This document shows positions 15,892 to 28,483 of a DNA stretch of 64,000 nucleotides, piece after piece. A program made the translations under genes and the position numbers. Source of the stretch: JAOUEA01 sp963810915 (lineage in GTDB: Bacteria; Actinomycetota; UBA4738; HRBIN12). The stretch is from positions 434,001-498,000 of the forward strand of contig CAWEPH010000006.1 of the NCBI GenBank assembly GCA_963810915.1. The letters run 5' to 3'. Within the stretch, counting starts at the first letter, position 1. Each line of letters begins with the position of its first letter. The notes under the pieces were generated by a model that saw only the letters and a program-made list of their open reading frames with translations, ran no database searches and was not told the origin of the DNA.

Positions 15892-17304
15892 CTAGGCCAC
15901 CACCAGCGCCGTCACCATGCCGTACATGCCCTGCGGTCCCTCCACGTGCGGGAGGATGTGGCAGTGGAACGCCCACGCGCCGGGTTGGTCGGCGTGCACG
16001 AGCACGTCGAACCGCTGACCGGGTGCGATCACCAGGGTGTCGGCCATGTACGGCTGGTCCAACGGGAACCCGTCTTGGGACACCACCTCGAAGTGATACC
16101 CGTGCAGGTGCATCGGGTGCAACAGCGAGCCGTCGTTCGCCATGTGGATCAGCACCCAGTCGCCGAGCTTGGCGGTGAGCGGGGTGGTGGCAGGGAACGA
16201 CTTCGCGTTGATCACGTACCCGAGGGGACCGTCGCCGAGGAACATCGTGTATTCGTCGGAGACCTTCGCCGGAGCGCCGGTCTTGATGTACCCGTTGCGG
16301 TCCAAGGTGTAGGTGGGGTAGGACCACTGGCCGCCCTGCGGCTCGATGATGAGGGCTCCGTAGAGGCCCATGCCCACCTGCTCCGTTGAGTTGAAGTGGG
16401 AGTGGTAGACGTACATCCCCGGCGGGTCCTTGATCGTGAACTCGTACGTCCAGTACTCACCGGGCATCGCCGGCACCTGGGTCACGTACGGCACGCCGTC
16501 CATCTTGTTGGGCACGGTGAGTCCGTGGAAGTGCAGGACGAAGGGTTGGTCCATCTGGTTCTGCACGACGAACTTCACCTTGTCGCCCTGCTGCACCCGG
16601 ATCTCGGGGCCCGGCACCATGCCGTTGAACGCCATCGCGTCCTTGAAGACGCCCTTCGAGACCTCCCACTTGATCTGGGAGACGGTGAGGTTGAAGACCT
16701 TCACGCCGTTCTCGATCTTCGGCTTCAGGATCTGGTTGCCCTGGGTGGACGTCTGGTTGCCGGCGAGGAAGTCCTCGACGCCCTGCTTGTGCATGTCGGC
16801 CATCTGCTGCGCCGTCATGTTGGCCATGGGCGAGGAGCTGTCCGTGGCACCCATCGTGTCGCCGGCCGCGGCGGTCGTCCCACCGGTCGACGTGCCCTCG
16901 GCGGCGGTGATCGTGGCGGTCATGCCCAGCTGCTCGTGGCCGGGGATCGTGCACAGGGCCTTGTACGTGCCCGCTCCGAGCTCGTCGATGGCGAGCGTGT
17001 CGGTCGACCCCGGGGCGATCTCGCCGGTCGCCTGCTGTTGACCGTCCACGACCACGGCGAACGTGTGCGGTGACTGGCCCTGGTTCGAGACGTCGAACTC
17101 CAGCGGCTGGCCCGCCGGCACCTGGATGGCGGACGGATCGATCTTGAAGTCGGACAGCGTCACCGCGATCTTCGCCGTGGCGGCCGCCGCGGCCTCGCTC
17201 CCCGCGCCTGTGCCCGAGCCGTCGCCACCTCCTCCGCTACACGCGGCTGCGATGAGTGCGACGGCGAGGATCACCGCCGGAAGCCCTCTGCGGACGATAC
17301 GCAT
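15892..17304 (-). CDS. Cupredoxin-fused multicopper oxidase lipoprotein
   Basis: The 470-residue precursor begins with a lipoprotein signal (lipobox IAAAC, Cys near 22) and a Gly/Ser linker. A plastocyanin-like cupredoxin (about 45-135) has a blue-copper ligand set SPHTFAVV, KALCTIPGHEQLGM. Two multicopper-oxidase domains follow with all trinuclear-cluster motifs: LHFHGL, YVYHSHF, HPMHLHGYHF and FHCHILPHVEGPQGM; the last also supplies type-1 copper ligands. It should oxidise a small reductant or Cu(I) outside the membrane with O2; the extra cupredoxin may deliver electrons. Nitrite reductase is less likely because the full eight-His pattern is present. GGAAGGAG precedes ATG 17304. Confidence 0.85.
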   Translation of the reverse strand: MRIVRRGLPAVILAVALIAAACSGGGGDGSGTGAGSEAAAAATAKIAVTLSDFKIDPSAIQVPAGQPLEFDVSNQGQSPHTFAVVVDGQQQATGEIAPGSTDTLAIDELGAGTYKALCTIPGHEQLGMTATITAAEGTSTGGTTAAAGDTMGATDSSSPMANMTAQQMADMHKQGVEDFLAGNQTSTQGNQILKPKIENGVKVFNLTVSQIKWEVSKGVFKDAMAFNGMVPGPEIRVQQGDKVKFVVQNQMDQPFVLHFHGLTVPNKMDGVPYVTQVPAMPGEYWTYEFTIKDPPGMYVYHSHFNSTEQVGMGLYGALIIEPQGGQWSYPTYTLDRNGYIKTGAPAKVSDEYTMFLGDGPLGYVINAKSFPATTPLTAKLGDWVLIHMANDGSLLHPMHLHGYHFEVVSQDGFPLDQPYMADTLVIAPGQRFDVLVHADQPGAWAFHCHILPHVEGPQGMYGMVTALVVA

Positions 17305-17452
17305 GGTTCGCTCCTTCCCTGACGTTCCCTGGTGGCGCATATGAGAGGAGAGTCTGTCGGAGCACTCGCTCGCTTCCGGGTGCCTAACGGCCCGGACCAG
17401 CCGGGACCAAGGCCCCTCCGTCACCCCCGCGCCAGCCGGGACACTGGGGCGC

Positions 17453-17929
17453 ATGTTCGCTCGCTACTTCGTCGAATTGCCGCTCGAGGCCGATCGGGTG
17501 GAGCGCGCGCTGCTGCGTGAACCGCAGGAATGGGTCCCCGGGCTGGCGAGCAAGGCCAACCATCACGGCGACGCCCTGTTAGCGGAGGTCGGGTTCGGCG
17601 GCGAGGTCAGACTCGAGCGCAAGGTGGCCATCGAGTTCGGGGAGGCCGTGCGCATGCCCTCCAAGACCGTGCTGCCCATCCGCTGGTCGGCCACCGGCCC
17701 GAGCGGCCTGTTCCCCGCGCTCGAGGCCGATCTCGAGGTGGCGCCGCTCGGCCACCACACGCAGCTCGCCATGAGCGCCCGCTACGTCCCGCCGCTCGGT
17801 GCGGTCGGTCGTGCGATCGACCGTGCGGTGCTGTTCCGCGTGGCCGAGGCCACCCTGAAGGACTTCCTCGATCGGGTCTCCGATGCCCTGCTCCGCGCCG
17901 AGGCGGAAGGTACCGCGGCGTCCGCCTGA
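17453..17929 (+). CDS. Conserved small protein, possible SRPBCC-like fold
   Basis: The 158-residue soluble protein starts MFARYFVELPLEADRVERAL and has a long C-terminal amphipathic helix (FRVAEATLKDFLDRVSDALL) after beta-rich sequence, including LPIRWSATGPSGLFPALEAD and HTQLAMSARYVPPLG. That order (strands, then a packing helix over a cavity) is typical of the SRPBCC/polyketide-cyclase-like superfamily, but no catalytic residue identifies a function. It lies between the multicopper oxidase (divergent, 148 bases) and the response regulator (same strand, 41 bases), so it may be co-transcribed with the regulator. Confidence 0.62.
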   Translation: MFARYFVELPLEADRVERALLREPQEWVPGLASKANHHGDALLAEVGFGGEVRLERKVAIEFGEAVRMPSKTVLPIRWSATGPSGLFPALEADLEVAPLGHHTQLAMSARYVPPLGAVGRAIDRAVLFRVAEATLKDFLDRVSDALLRAEAEGTAASA

Positions 17930-17970
17930 ACCGCTGGAAAACCCGAACCGGGGCGCGTCGAGCCACTAGG

Positions 17971-18651
17971 ATGGCCTCCGTGACGAAGACGCCTCCTCTT
18001 CGCGTGATGCTCGTCGACGATCACGAGATCGTCCGCGACGGCATCCGGGCCATGCTCGACGCCGAGGACGACATCGTGGTCACGGCCGAGGCCGGCACCG
18101 TGCGCGAGGCCGTCGACGAGGCGGCGCGCACCCGCCCCGACGTCGTCGTCATGGACGTCCGGCTCGCCGACGGCAGCGGGATCGAGGCCACCCGCGAGAT
18201 CCGGGCGGACCATCCGGCCACGCGCGTGTTGATGTTGACCTCGTTCGCCGATGACGAGGCCCTGTTCGCCTCGATCATGGCGGGCGCCTCGGGATACGTG
18301 CTGAAGCAGGTGAAGTCGGGCGACCTCCTGCGCGCGATCCGTGCCGTGGGCGCCGGCGACTCGCTCCTGGATCCGGGCGTGACGAGCGCCGTCCTCGAGC
18401 GCCTGCGCCGCGGGAAGCACCTGATGAAGGACGAGAAGCTCGCCCGCCTCTCGCCCCAGGAGGAGCGCATCCTCACCGCGGTCGCCGACGGCAAGACGAA
18501 CAAGGAGATCGGCGACGACCTGCACCTCGCCGAGAAGACCGTGAAGAACTACGTCTCCTCGATCCTGTCCAAGCTCGAGGTGGCACGGCGGGCCGAGGCC
18601 GCCGCCTACCTCGCACGGCACACGACGATGCCCGGCACCGTCGAGGAGTAG
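17971..18651 (+). CDS. LuxR/NarL-family response regulator (DevR-like)
   Basis: The 226-residue regulator has a receiver domain with LRVMLVDDHEIVRDGIRAML, the phospho-acceptor in DVVVMDVRLADGSGIE, the Thr switch in VLMLTSF and the Lys in GYVLKQVKSGDLLRAI. A DNA-binding LuxR helix-turn-helix follows: LSPQEERILTAVADGKTNKE and LHLAEKTVKNYVSSILSKL. ATG 17971 is used; GTG 17980 is an alternative. The KTVKNYVS recognition helix resembles that of DevR/DosR. It probably takes phosphate from the GAF kinase at 14679. It converges with acnA across 29 bases. Confidence 0.92.
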   Translation: MASVTKTPPLRVMLVDDHEIVRDGIRAMLDAEDDIVVTAEAGTVREAVDEAARTRPDVVVMDVRLADGSGIEATREIRADHPATRVLMLTSFADDEALFASIMAGASGYVLKQVKSGDLLRAIRAVGAGDSLLDPGVTSAVLERLRRGKHLMKDEKLARLSPQEERILTAVADGKTNKEIGDDLHLAEKTVKNYVSSILSKLEVARRAEAAAYLARHTTMPGTVEE

Positions 18652-18680
18652 CGCGGGGCACCCGCCGGCGCCTCGCGGGC

Positions 18681-21398
<2,718 letters not shown>

Positions 21399-21492
21399 GG
21401 GTCGTCCGTTCCTTCCATGTCAACTGGTGCGGTGCATCCATCCTCCCACGCACGTCCGAGCGGCCGTCTTCCGCGCGTGCGAAGGCCCGGTC

Positions 21493-22029
21493 TCAGGTCG
21501 TCTCGTGCTCGGGCATGCCGGCGACGACCTCGGCCTCGCGGGTCGCCTCCACGGCGCGCTTGTGGGCGAGCCGGGCCTCCCGGCGCAGCTTCGCCTCGCG
21601 CTGGCGACGCCGCTCCACGTCGGACTCGGTCATCAGCGGCGGCACCGGCCGCGGCCGGCCCTCTTCGTCGATCGCCACGAACACGAGGTACGCGCTGTTG
21701 GCGTGCACGCGCCGCCCGGTGACCGGGTCCATCGCCTCGACGCGCACGCCGCACTCCATCGAGGTGCTCCCCACGTCGTTCACGCTGGCGTACAGGGTCA
21801 CGACCTCGCCGATGTGCACGGGCTCGAGGAACGTCATCTCGTCGATCGCGACCGTGACCGCCACCCCGCCCGCGTGCTTGATGGCCGCGAGCCCGGCCGC
21901 GGTGTCCACGAGGCGCATCACCGCGCCGCCGTGGACGTTGCCGGACACGTTCGCGTCGGTGAGCTCCATCATCTGCGTGAGCACGACGTGGGAGTCGCGC
22001 ACGCGTTTCGGGTTGAGGTCCCAGGCCAC
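21493..22029 (-). CDS. Acyl-CoA thioesterase, hot-dog fold
   Basis: The 178-residue protein carries the acyl-CoA hydrolase hot-dog signature NVSGNVHGGAVMRLVDTAAG, with VTVAIDEMTFLEPVHIGEVV and MECGVRVEAMDPVTGRRV following, as in the YciA/BACH group that releases free CoA from short or medium acyl-CoA. The last 45 residues are a charged Arg/Glu/Ala helix beyond the hot-dog core. GTG 22029 gives the conserved N-terminus (VAWDLNPKRVRDSHVV); the open frame upstream is shadow sequence. The neighbours do not define its substrate. Confidence 0.88.
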   Translation of the reverse strand: MAWDLNPKRVRDSHVVLTQMMELTDANVSGNVHGGAVMRLVDTAAGLAAIKHAGGVAVTVAIDEMTFLEPVHIGEVVTLYASVNDVGSTSMECGVRVEAMDPVTGRRVHANSAYLVFVAIDEEGRPRPVPPLMTESDVERRRQREAKLRREARLAHKRAVEATREAEVVAGMPEHETT

Positions 22030-22102
22030 GGGAGCATCATAGGGGCGCCGTCGCCGCCCGCGGCTGCCGGGCCGGCACGTCGGCGGCGGTAGCATCGGCG
22101 GG

Positions 22103-22880
22103 ATGCGACGCCGCCTTCCCCTCGCCGCGCTCGTCCTCGCGGCCCTCGCCGCGTGCGGCGGCAACGGATCCACGGCGGCCCCCACCTCCGGGGGACCGAC
22201 CCCGACGCAGCCGACGGCGACCGCCAACCCCACGGCCGTCCCGTCGACCGCCTCGGTCACGGACTCGTCCTCCGCCGGGTCCACCCCCGCCCCCGTGCTC
22301 CCCGACGGGATTCCCCGGACCTACGGCCGCGACGTCCCCTCGGGGGATGTCCCGTTGAAGGCCCTCGTCCCGAGAGGCAGCCGTGTCGAGGGCAGCTGGT
22401 ACGCCACGACGTCGGGCGGCGAGACGATCGTCGTGGCGTTCGCCCAGCCGAGCGGGGATCCCTTCCGCGCCGAGCGAGGATTCGTGGTGTGGCGGAGGTT
22501 CGGCGACGCGCCGCCGTGGCGGGCCGTCTTCGGGGTCGATCACCCCGCCGAGGACGGCGTGATGACGACCCAGGTCCTCACCGCCGACGTCACGGGCGAC
22601 GGGTCGCCCGAGGCCTTGGTGAACGAGGTGACCGGCGGCAGCGGCTCGTGCGGCATCTGGCGCGTGCTCGACCTGGCCTCCGGCGCAGAGATCTGGCGCC
22701 GCTCGATGTGCGACGCGCGGGTGGCGCCGTCCGCGCATCCCGCTGGGACTCGAGATCACCGAGGCCGTCTACGCGCCCGGCGACGCGCACTGCTGCCCCA
22801 GCGCGCTCCGCACGACCGTGCTGACCTACGCCGGCGATGGACGCTGGACGGTGGCCTCGAAGACCGTCACGCCTACCTAG
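22103..22880 (+). CDS. Putative lipoprotein, frameshifted (probable sequence error)
   Basis: The first frame gives a lipoprotein (lipobox ALAACGG at about residue 18, then a Thr/Pro/Ser linker) with a beta-rich globular part: SWYATTSGGETIVVAFAQPS and LTADVTGDGSPEALVNEVTG, the latter like a VCBS/FG-GAP repeat loop. After about residue 212 this frame becomes Arg-rich nonsense, while the +1 frame continues with LGLEITEAVYAPGDAHCC and ends DGRWTVASKTVTPT at TAG 22880. Removing one C of CCC 22739-22741 joins them as SAHPLGLEITEAV. The two Cys pairs (GSCGIW, SMCDAR; HCCPS) then lie in one protein. Function unknown; it may bind at the cell surface. Confidence 0.7.
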
Positions 22881-22897
22881 TCCGTTACGGACTAGGT
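22875..22897. terminator. Palindromic terminator holding both stop codons
   Basis: ACCTAGTCCG-TTA-CGGACTAGGT is a perfect ten-base-pair dyad between converging genes. The left arm contains TAG 22878-22880, which ends the lipoprotein; the right arm contains CTA 22892-22894, which is TAG for the permease on the minus strand. Only 11 bases separate the two genes. Confidence 0.65.
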
Positions 22898-24499
22898 TGG
22901 GGCGACACCTCCATGCGCGTCCTGCTCCAGCTCCGCGTCGAACGGGATGTCGACGACGGCCTTCCGGGTCCGCGAGCCCATGACGTAGAAGAGCACTCCT
23001 ATCCCGATGAAGATCGCGAGCGGGACCAGCTGCGAGAGCTCGTACTGGAACCGCTGGCACTGGATGACGTCGTTGATCTTCGAGCAGAAGCCGTAGCTGT
23101 CGAGCGCGGCATCCGAGTCCTTCTGCAGGAAGCCCGGCCACAACAGCGCGAGCGTCGCGAACGCCGCCCACAAGGTCGTCACGATGCTGATGATGAGAGC
23201 ACCGGCGTTCCCGCCCGGAACCCGGTACGGGCGCTCGACGTCGGGGTGGGACTTCCGGAGCTTGTACAGAGCCGGGAAGATCAACAGGTAGCTGATCGTC
23301 GTCGTCGAGATCGCCAGCCCCAGCACCGCCACGAAGTACTTCTCCACGTCGCCGCTCGTCAGCTTGTACGCCGCGAACATGATGACCGTGGAGATGATCC
23401 CGGACCAAGCGTTGACGACGACGGGGGTCCCGAACTTGCCCGAGAGGCGTCCGAAGCTCCGCGGCGCCGCGCCGTCGAATCCTGCGGCGGCTTGCGCCCG
23501 GTCGGCCCCCATGATCCAGGTGGTGCCTGAGGAGAGCAGTGCCAGGATGAAGCAGATGCATGCCACGGTGCCCAGGACCGCACCGAAGCCCGTGAGCTCG
23601 ACGCTGCCGTCGGCGAGGGTGTTGCCGCCGTACACCGTGAAGACCTGCTTGATCGCGGTGAGGAACCCCTCCAGGGCTCCGACCTGTCCTTTCGGCAACA
23701 CCAGCAGGATCGCGAGGATCGGCGCTCCGTAGAGCAGGATCGTGCCGATCGCCGAACGGATCACCGCGAACGGCACGTCCTTCTGCGCATCCGTCATCTC
23801 CTCGCCGGCGGTGCTCGGCAGTTCGAACCCCACGTAGTTGAAGAACAGGAGGGGGACCAGTGCCACGAACCCGACGTAGGAGGGCTTGAAATCACCGAAG
23901 CCGAACCCTCCCACCCCGTTCTTGATCGCGTAGAGCACCACAGAGATCGTGAAGAAGCCGAAGACCACGATCCGCACCCAGGCGCCGATCGTCGGGATCC
24001 ACTTCCCGACCCCGAACGACAGGATGGCCGCCAGCACCCCGGTCCAGATGAACACCAGCGCGAAGAGGTACGTCCAGATCCCGTTCAACGGGTGGATGAA
24101 GTCACTGAACGCGCCGACCGCCAGGATCGCGAGCGTGCCACCCATCCAGATCGGGTTGGACAACCAGTAGATGACGGCGTTGATGGCCGCGCCGAACCTC
24201 CCGAAGGCGAGCTTGGTCCAGACGTAAGGACCTCCCTCCTCCGGGAATGCGGCGCCCAGTTCGGCGGTCAGCAGCCCGTAGGGGAGGAAGAAGACCAGCC
24301 CGAGGACGATCAGCCACGTGAAGCCCTCCGGCCCGTTGGCGGCCACGGCCCCGATCGTGTCGATGCCCACCAACGTGCACAGCAGGAAGAACAGGATGTC
24401 GAAGCGCCCGAAGTGCTTCTGGAGCTTCGCCTTCTCCTCGAGCGCCGCCTGTGTCGTGTGATCGATGAACTCCTCAGGAACGACCGGAACCGTCGCCAC
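22892..24499 (-). CDS. APC-superfamily amino acid permease
   Basis: The 535-residue protein has about twelve hydrophobic helices. The N-terminal cytosolic part ends HFGRFDILFFLLCTLVGIDT, where GIDTIGAVAANGP replaces the usual GIG substrate loop; this variant is seen in a distinct actinobacterial permease branch. YVWTKLAFGRFGAAINAVIY, NYVGFELPSTAGEEMTD (helix 6 region) and YRVPGGNAGALII are other family marks. A long outside loop before the last helices contains two cysteines (YGFCSKINDVIQCQRF). GTG 24499 follows a G-rich ribosome-binding site. Substrate unknown; it is divergent from the NurA-HerA operon across 124 bases. Confidence 0.85.
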   Translation of the reverse strand: MATVPVVPEEFIDHTTQAALEEKAKLQKHFGRFDILFFLLCTLVGIDTIGAVAANGPEGFTWLIVLGLVFFLPYGLLTAELGAAFPEEGGPYVWTKLAFGRFGAAINAVIYWLSNPIWMGGTLAILAVGAFSDFIHPLNGIWTYLFALVFIWTGVLAAILSFGVGKWIPTIGAWVRIVVFGFFTISVVLYAIKNGVGGFGFGDFKPSYVGFVALVPLLFFNYVGFELPSTAGEEMTDAQKDVPFAVIRSAIGTILLYGAPILAILLVLPKGQVGALEGFLTAIKQVFTVYGGNTLADGSVELTGFGAVLGTVACICFILALLSSGTTWIMGADRAQAAAGFDGAAPRSFGRLSGKFGTPVVVNAWSGIISTVIMFAAYKLTSGDVEKYFVAVLGLAISTTTISYLLIFPALYKLRKSHPDVERPYRVPGGNAGALIISIVTTLWAAFATLALLWPGFLQKDSDAALDSYGFCSKINDVIQCQRFQYELSQLVPLAIFIGIGVLFYVMGSRTRKAVVDIPFDAELEQDAHGGVAPT

Positions 24500-24623
24500 G
24501 CGGACCCCCCCTTTTGAGCCGGACGCCCTCGCCTCCGGCGGAATCCGCGCGAGTGTATGGGTTCCTCGCCTTGCACGCGAATCGATTCCGGAGGTGTCCG
24601 CCGCCACCGATACACTGCGCGCC

Positions 24624-25555
24624 ATGGCGCGGATCTTCGTCGAGGGGTGGGCACCCGAGTACGGGTCGCCCCTCGATCAGGACGAGGCGCTCGCCCCCGC
24701 CGAAGGCTCGGTCGACCCGGGCGTCGAGTCCGGCGATTGGGACCCTCTCGAGGGCGTCGACGACGGCGTGGAGCGGATCGCGTTCGTCGACGGCGTCCGC
24801 CGCGTCGATGCCCGCCTCACGCTCGACGACCCGGTGGACGGGCCCGTCCCCGGGATCTGCGGCGCGTTCGCCGTCGGGGCCACGCTCTGGGACCGGCCGG
24901 CCCGGCGCGCCACCGTCGAGGCGGTGCGCGTCGAGCGGTGGGCCGTGCTCGCCGGCGGACGCCCCGAGATCCTCCCGCCGGTGGCGCTCGAGCCGGGCTA
25001 TGCCACGACCACCTCGGCCTCCCGGGATCCCGCCGACCTCGTCCGCACCCTGCACACGAAGATGCGACGCGCGGAGGGCGAGGTCGCGTCGGCGCTCGCC
25101 GCCGCGTGCTTCGTGGTGGCCGACGGTCCGTTGAACGAGCTCACGGCCCATCCCACGGTGGGTTACATCAAGAGCCATCGCGTCACCTACCTGGACGCCG
25201 AGCGCAACGCCGTGGTGGCGCAGCTCGCGCCCGGACAGCGCACCCCGCTGTTCACGATCGCCGACTACAAACGGTACTCGTGGTACCTGCGGCTCGCCGT
25301 CCTGGAGGGCGGGCACTCGTGGACGGGCATCGTGCGGTGCGAGGCCTCCGGCCAGCTGCCGCTCGAGGAGGTCCGCACGATCGCCGATCGCACCGCCGCC
25401 GTGCTCCCGGTCGTCGCCTCCGAGGCGCACCTCGATCCGCGCGCGCCCCAGAACCTCGTGCCGATCGCGGCGCTCGAACGGGAGCTGCGGCATCTGATGG
25501 GAGATCAGCGGCTCGTCTACCGCGCCCTGCGCGAGGCCACGATGCGGGAGGCCTC

Positions 25556-25559
<4 letters not shown>
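24624..25559 (+). CDS. nurA: NurA-like 5'-3' nuclease domain protein
   Basis: The 311-residue protein carries ERIAFVDGVRRVDARL (residues about 50-65), matching the NurA motif I in which the Asp binds the catalytic metal, and later VGYIKSHRVTYLD, FTIADYKRYSWYLRLA and a C-terminal LVPIAALERELRHLMGDQRL typical of bacterial NurA proteins. NurA degrades 5' strands at double-strand breaks when loaded by the HerA hexamer. Supporting context is strong: its stop overlaps the HerA-like gene (GTGA) and SbcD and SbcC follow. Overall identity to archaeal NurA looks low, so the call rests on motif plus neighbourhood. Confidence 0.72.
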
Positions 25560-27301
<1,742 letters not shown>

Positions 27302-27307
27302 CGCCGC

Positions 27308-28483
27308 ATGCGCATCCTCCACACCTCGGATTGGCACGTCGGGCGGCACCTGGGCCGCCACGACCGCAGCGCGGAGTTCCGCGAGATCCTCGGCGAGGTG
27401 GAGGCCATCGCCGACGAGCGCGAGGTGGACCTCGTCCTGGTCTCCGGCGACGTCTTCGACCGGCCGATCCCGCCCGTGGACGCCCTCACCCTCGGGATCG
27501 AGGCGCTCCTGCACCTGGGCGCCGGACGCCCCGTCGTCGTGGTCGCGGGCAACCACGACGCGCCCGACCTCTTCGAGGCGCTCGCTCCCCTGCTGAGGAG
27601 CCAAGGCAAGGGTGTCCACCTCGTCGGCACCGTGAAGCGCCCCGACGCGGGCGGGATCCTCGGACCCGAGGTGTTAGGGGTCGACGCCGTGGTGGCCTGC
27701 TTCCCGTTCTTGCGCGAGGGGCGGGTCGTCGACTTCATGAAGGACGCCGGCCAGTGGTACGGGGCCTACGCGGCCAAGGTGGCCGGGATCACGGCTGCGT
27801 ACAACCGCGCCCTCGTGGAACGCGCGGGCACGGATCTCGTGCCGCTGTTGATGGCGCACTTCATGGTGGGGGGCGTCAAGGTCGACCGAGCGGCCCCCCG
27901 GGGCGAACGCGAGCTCCATATGGGCGAGGCGTACGCCGCGACGCCACAGGCCATCCCGCCGGGACCCCAGTACGTGGCGATGGGTCACATCCATGCCCCT
28001 CAGCCCGTGCCCGGCGCCCCCGTGCCCGCGGAATACGCAGGCTCTCTGCTGCCTCTCGACTTCGGCGAGGCGGGTGAGCACAAGCGCGTGGTGATCGTAG
28101 ACGTCGAGCCGGGCCGGCTCGCGACGGTCGAGTCCGTGCCGTTGCGCGGCGGACGCCCGCTCGTCCGCGCCGCCGGCACCTGGGACCAGTTGGCGGCGCG
28201 CGCCGAGGAGCTGTCGGGGTCGTACCTCGACCTCACGGTGCAGGTCGCCGGGACCGAAACGGACCTGGGCCGACGCGCGGCGGAGACATTCCCCTACCTC
28301 GTGAACGTGCGGCCCTTGCGACCCGCCGGCGACCGCATCCCCCGCCGGGACGCCACTTCACGACCCTCCGACGATGAGCTGTACGCCGAGTTCTACCGCC
28401 GCGAGGCGGGAGAGGACGCTCCGCCGGAGCTGCTGGCGCTCTTCCGCGAGGTGCTCGAGGAGATCGCGGATGCGCCCGCTTGA
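27308..28483 (+). CDS. sbcD: Exonuclease SbcD (Mre11-like)
   Basis: The 391-residue phosphoesterase has the five Mre11/SbcD motifs: TSDWHVGRHLG, LVSGDVFDR, VVAGNHDAP, MAHFMVGG and AMGHIHAPQ, which together bind two Mn ions. A C-terminal capping region (about 270-390) follows. With SbcC it opens hairpins and trims blocked DNA ends. It begins six bases after the HerA-like gene with no separate ribosome-binding site of note, so translation is probably coupled, and it overlaps sbcC by 14 bases. Length is normal for bacterial SbcD (380-420). Confidence 0.95.
   Translation: MRILHTSDWHVGRHLGRHDRSAEFREILGEVEAIADEREVDLVLVSGDVFDRPIPPVDALTLGIEALLHLGAGRPVVVVAGNHDAPDLFEALAPLLRSQGKGVHLVGTVKRPDAGGILGPEVLGVDAVVACFPFLREGRVVDFMKDAGQWYGAYAAKVAGITAAYNRALVERAGTDLVPLLMAHFMVGGVKVDRAAPRGERELHMGEAYAATPQAIPPGPQYVAMGHIHAPQPVPGAPVPAEYAGSLLPLDFGEAGEHKRVVIVDVEPGRLATVESVPLRGGRPLVRAAGTWDQLAARAEELSGSYLDLTVQVAGTETDLGRRAAETFPYLVNVRPLRPAGDRIPRRDATSRPSDDELYAEFYRREAGEDAPPELLALFREVLEEIADAPA

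Noticed and set aside
15892..17304. Copper nitrite reductase
   Set aside because: The HxHG, HSH, HPMHLHG and HCHxxxH motifs provide the full trinuclear set of multicopper oxidases, which nitrite reductase lacks.
22735..22745. Programmed +1 frameshift in the lipoprotein gene
   Set aside because: No slippery heptamer with hairpin is evident, and three similar shifts in other genes favour base-calling error.
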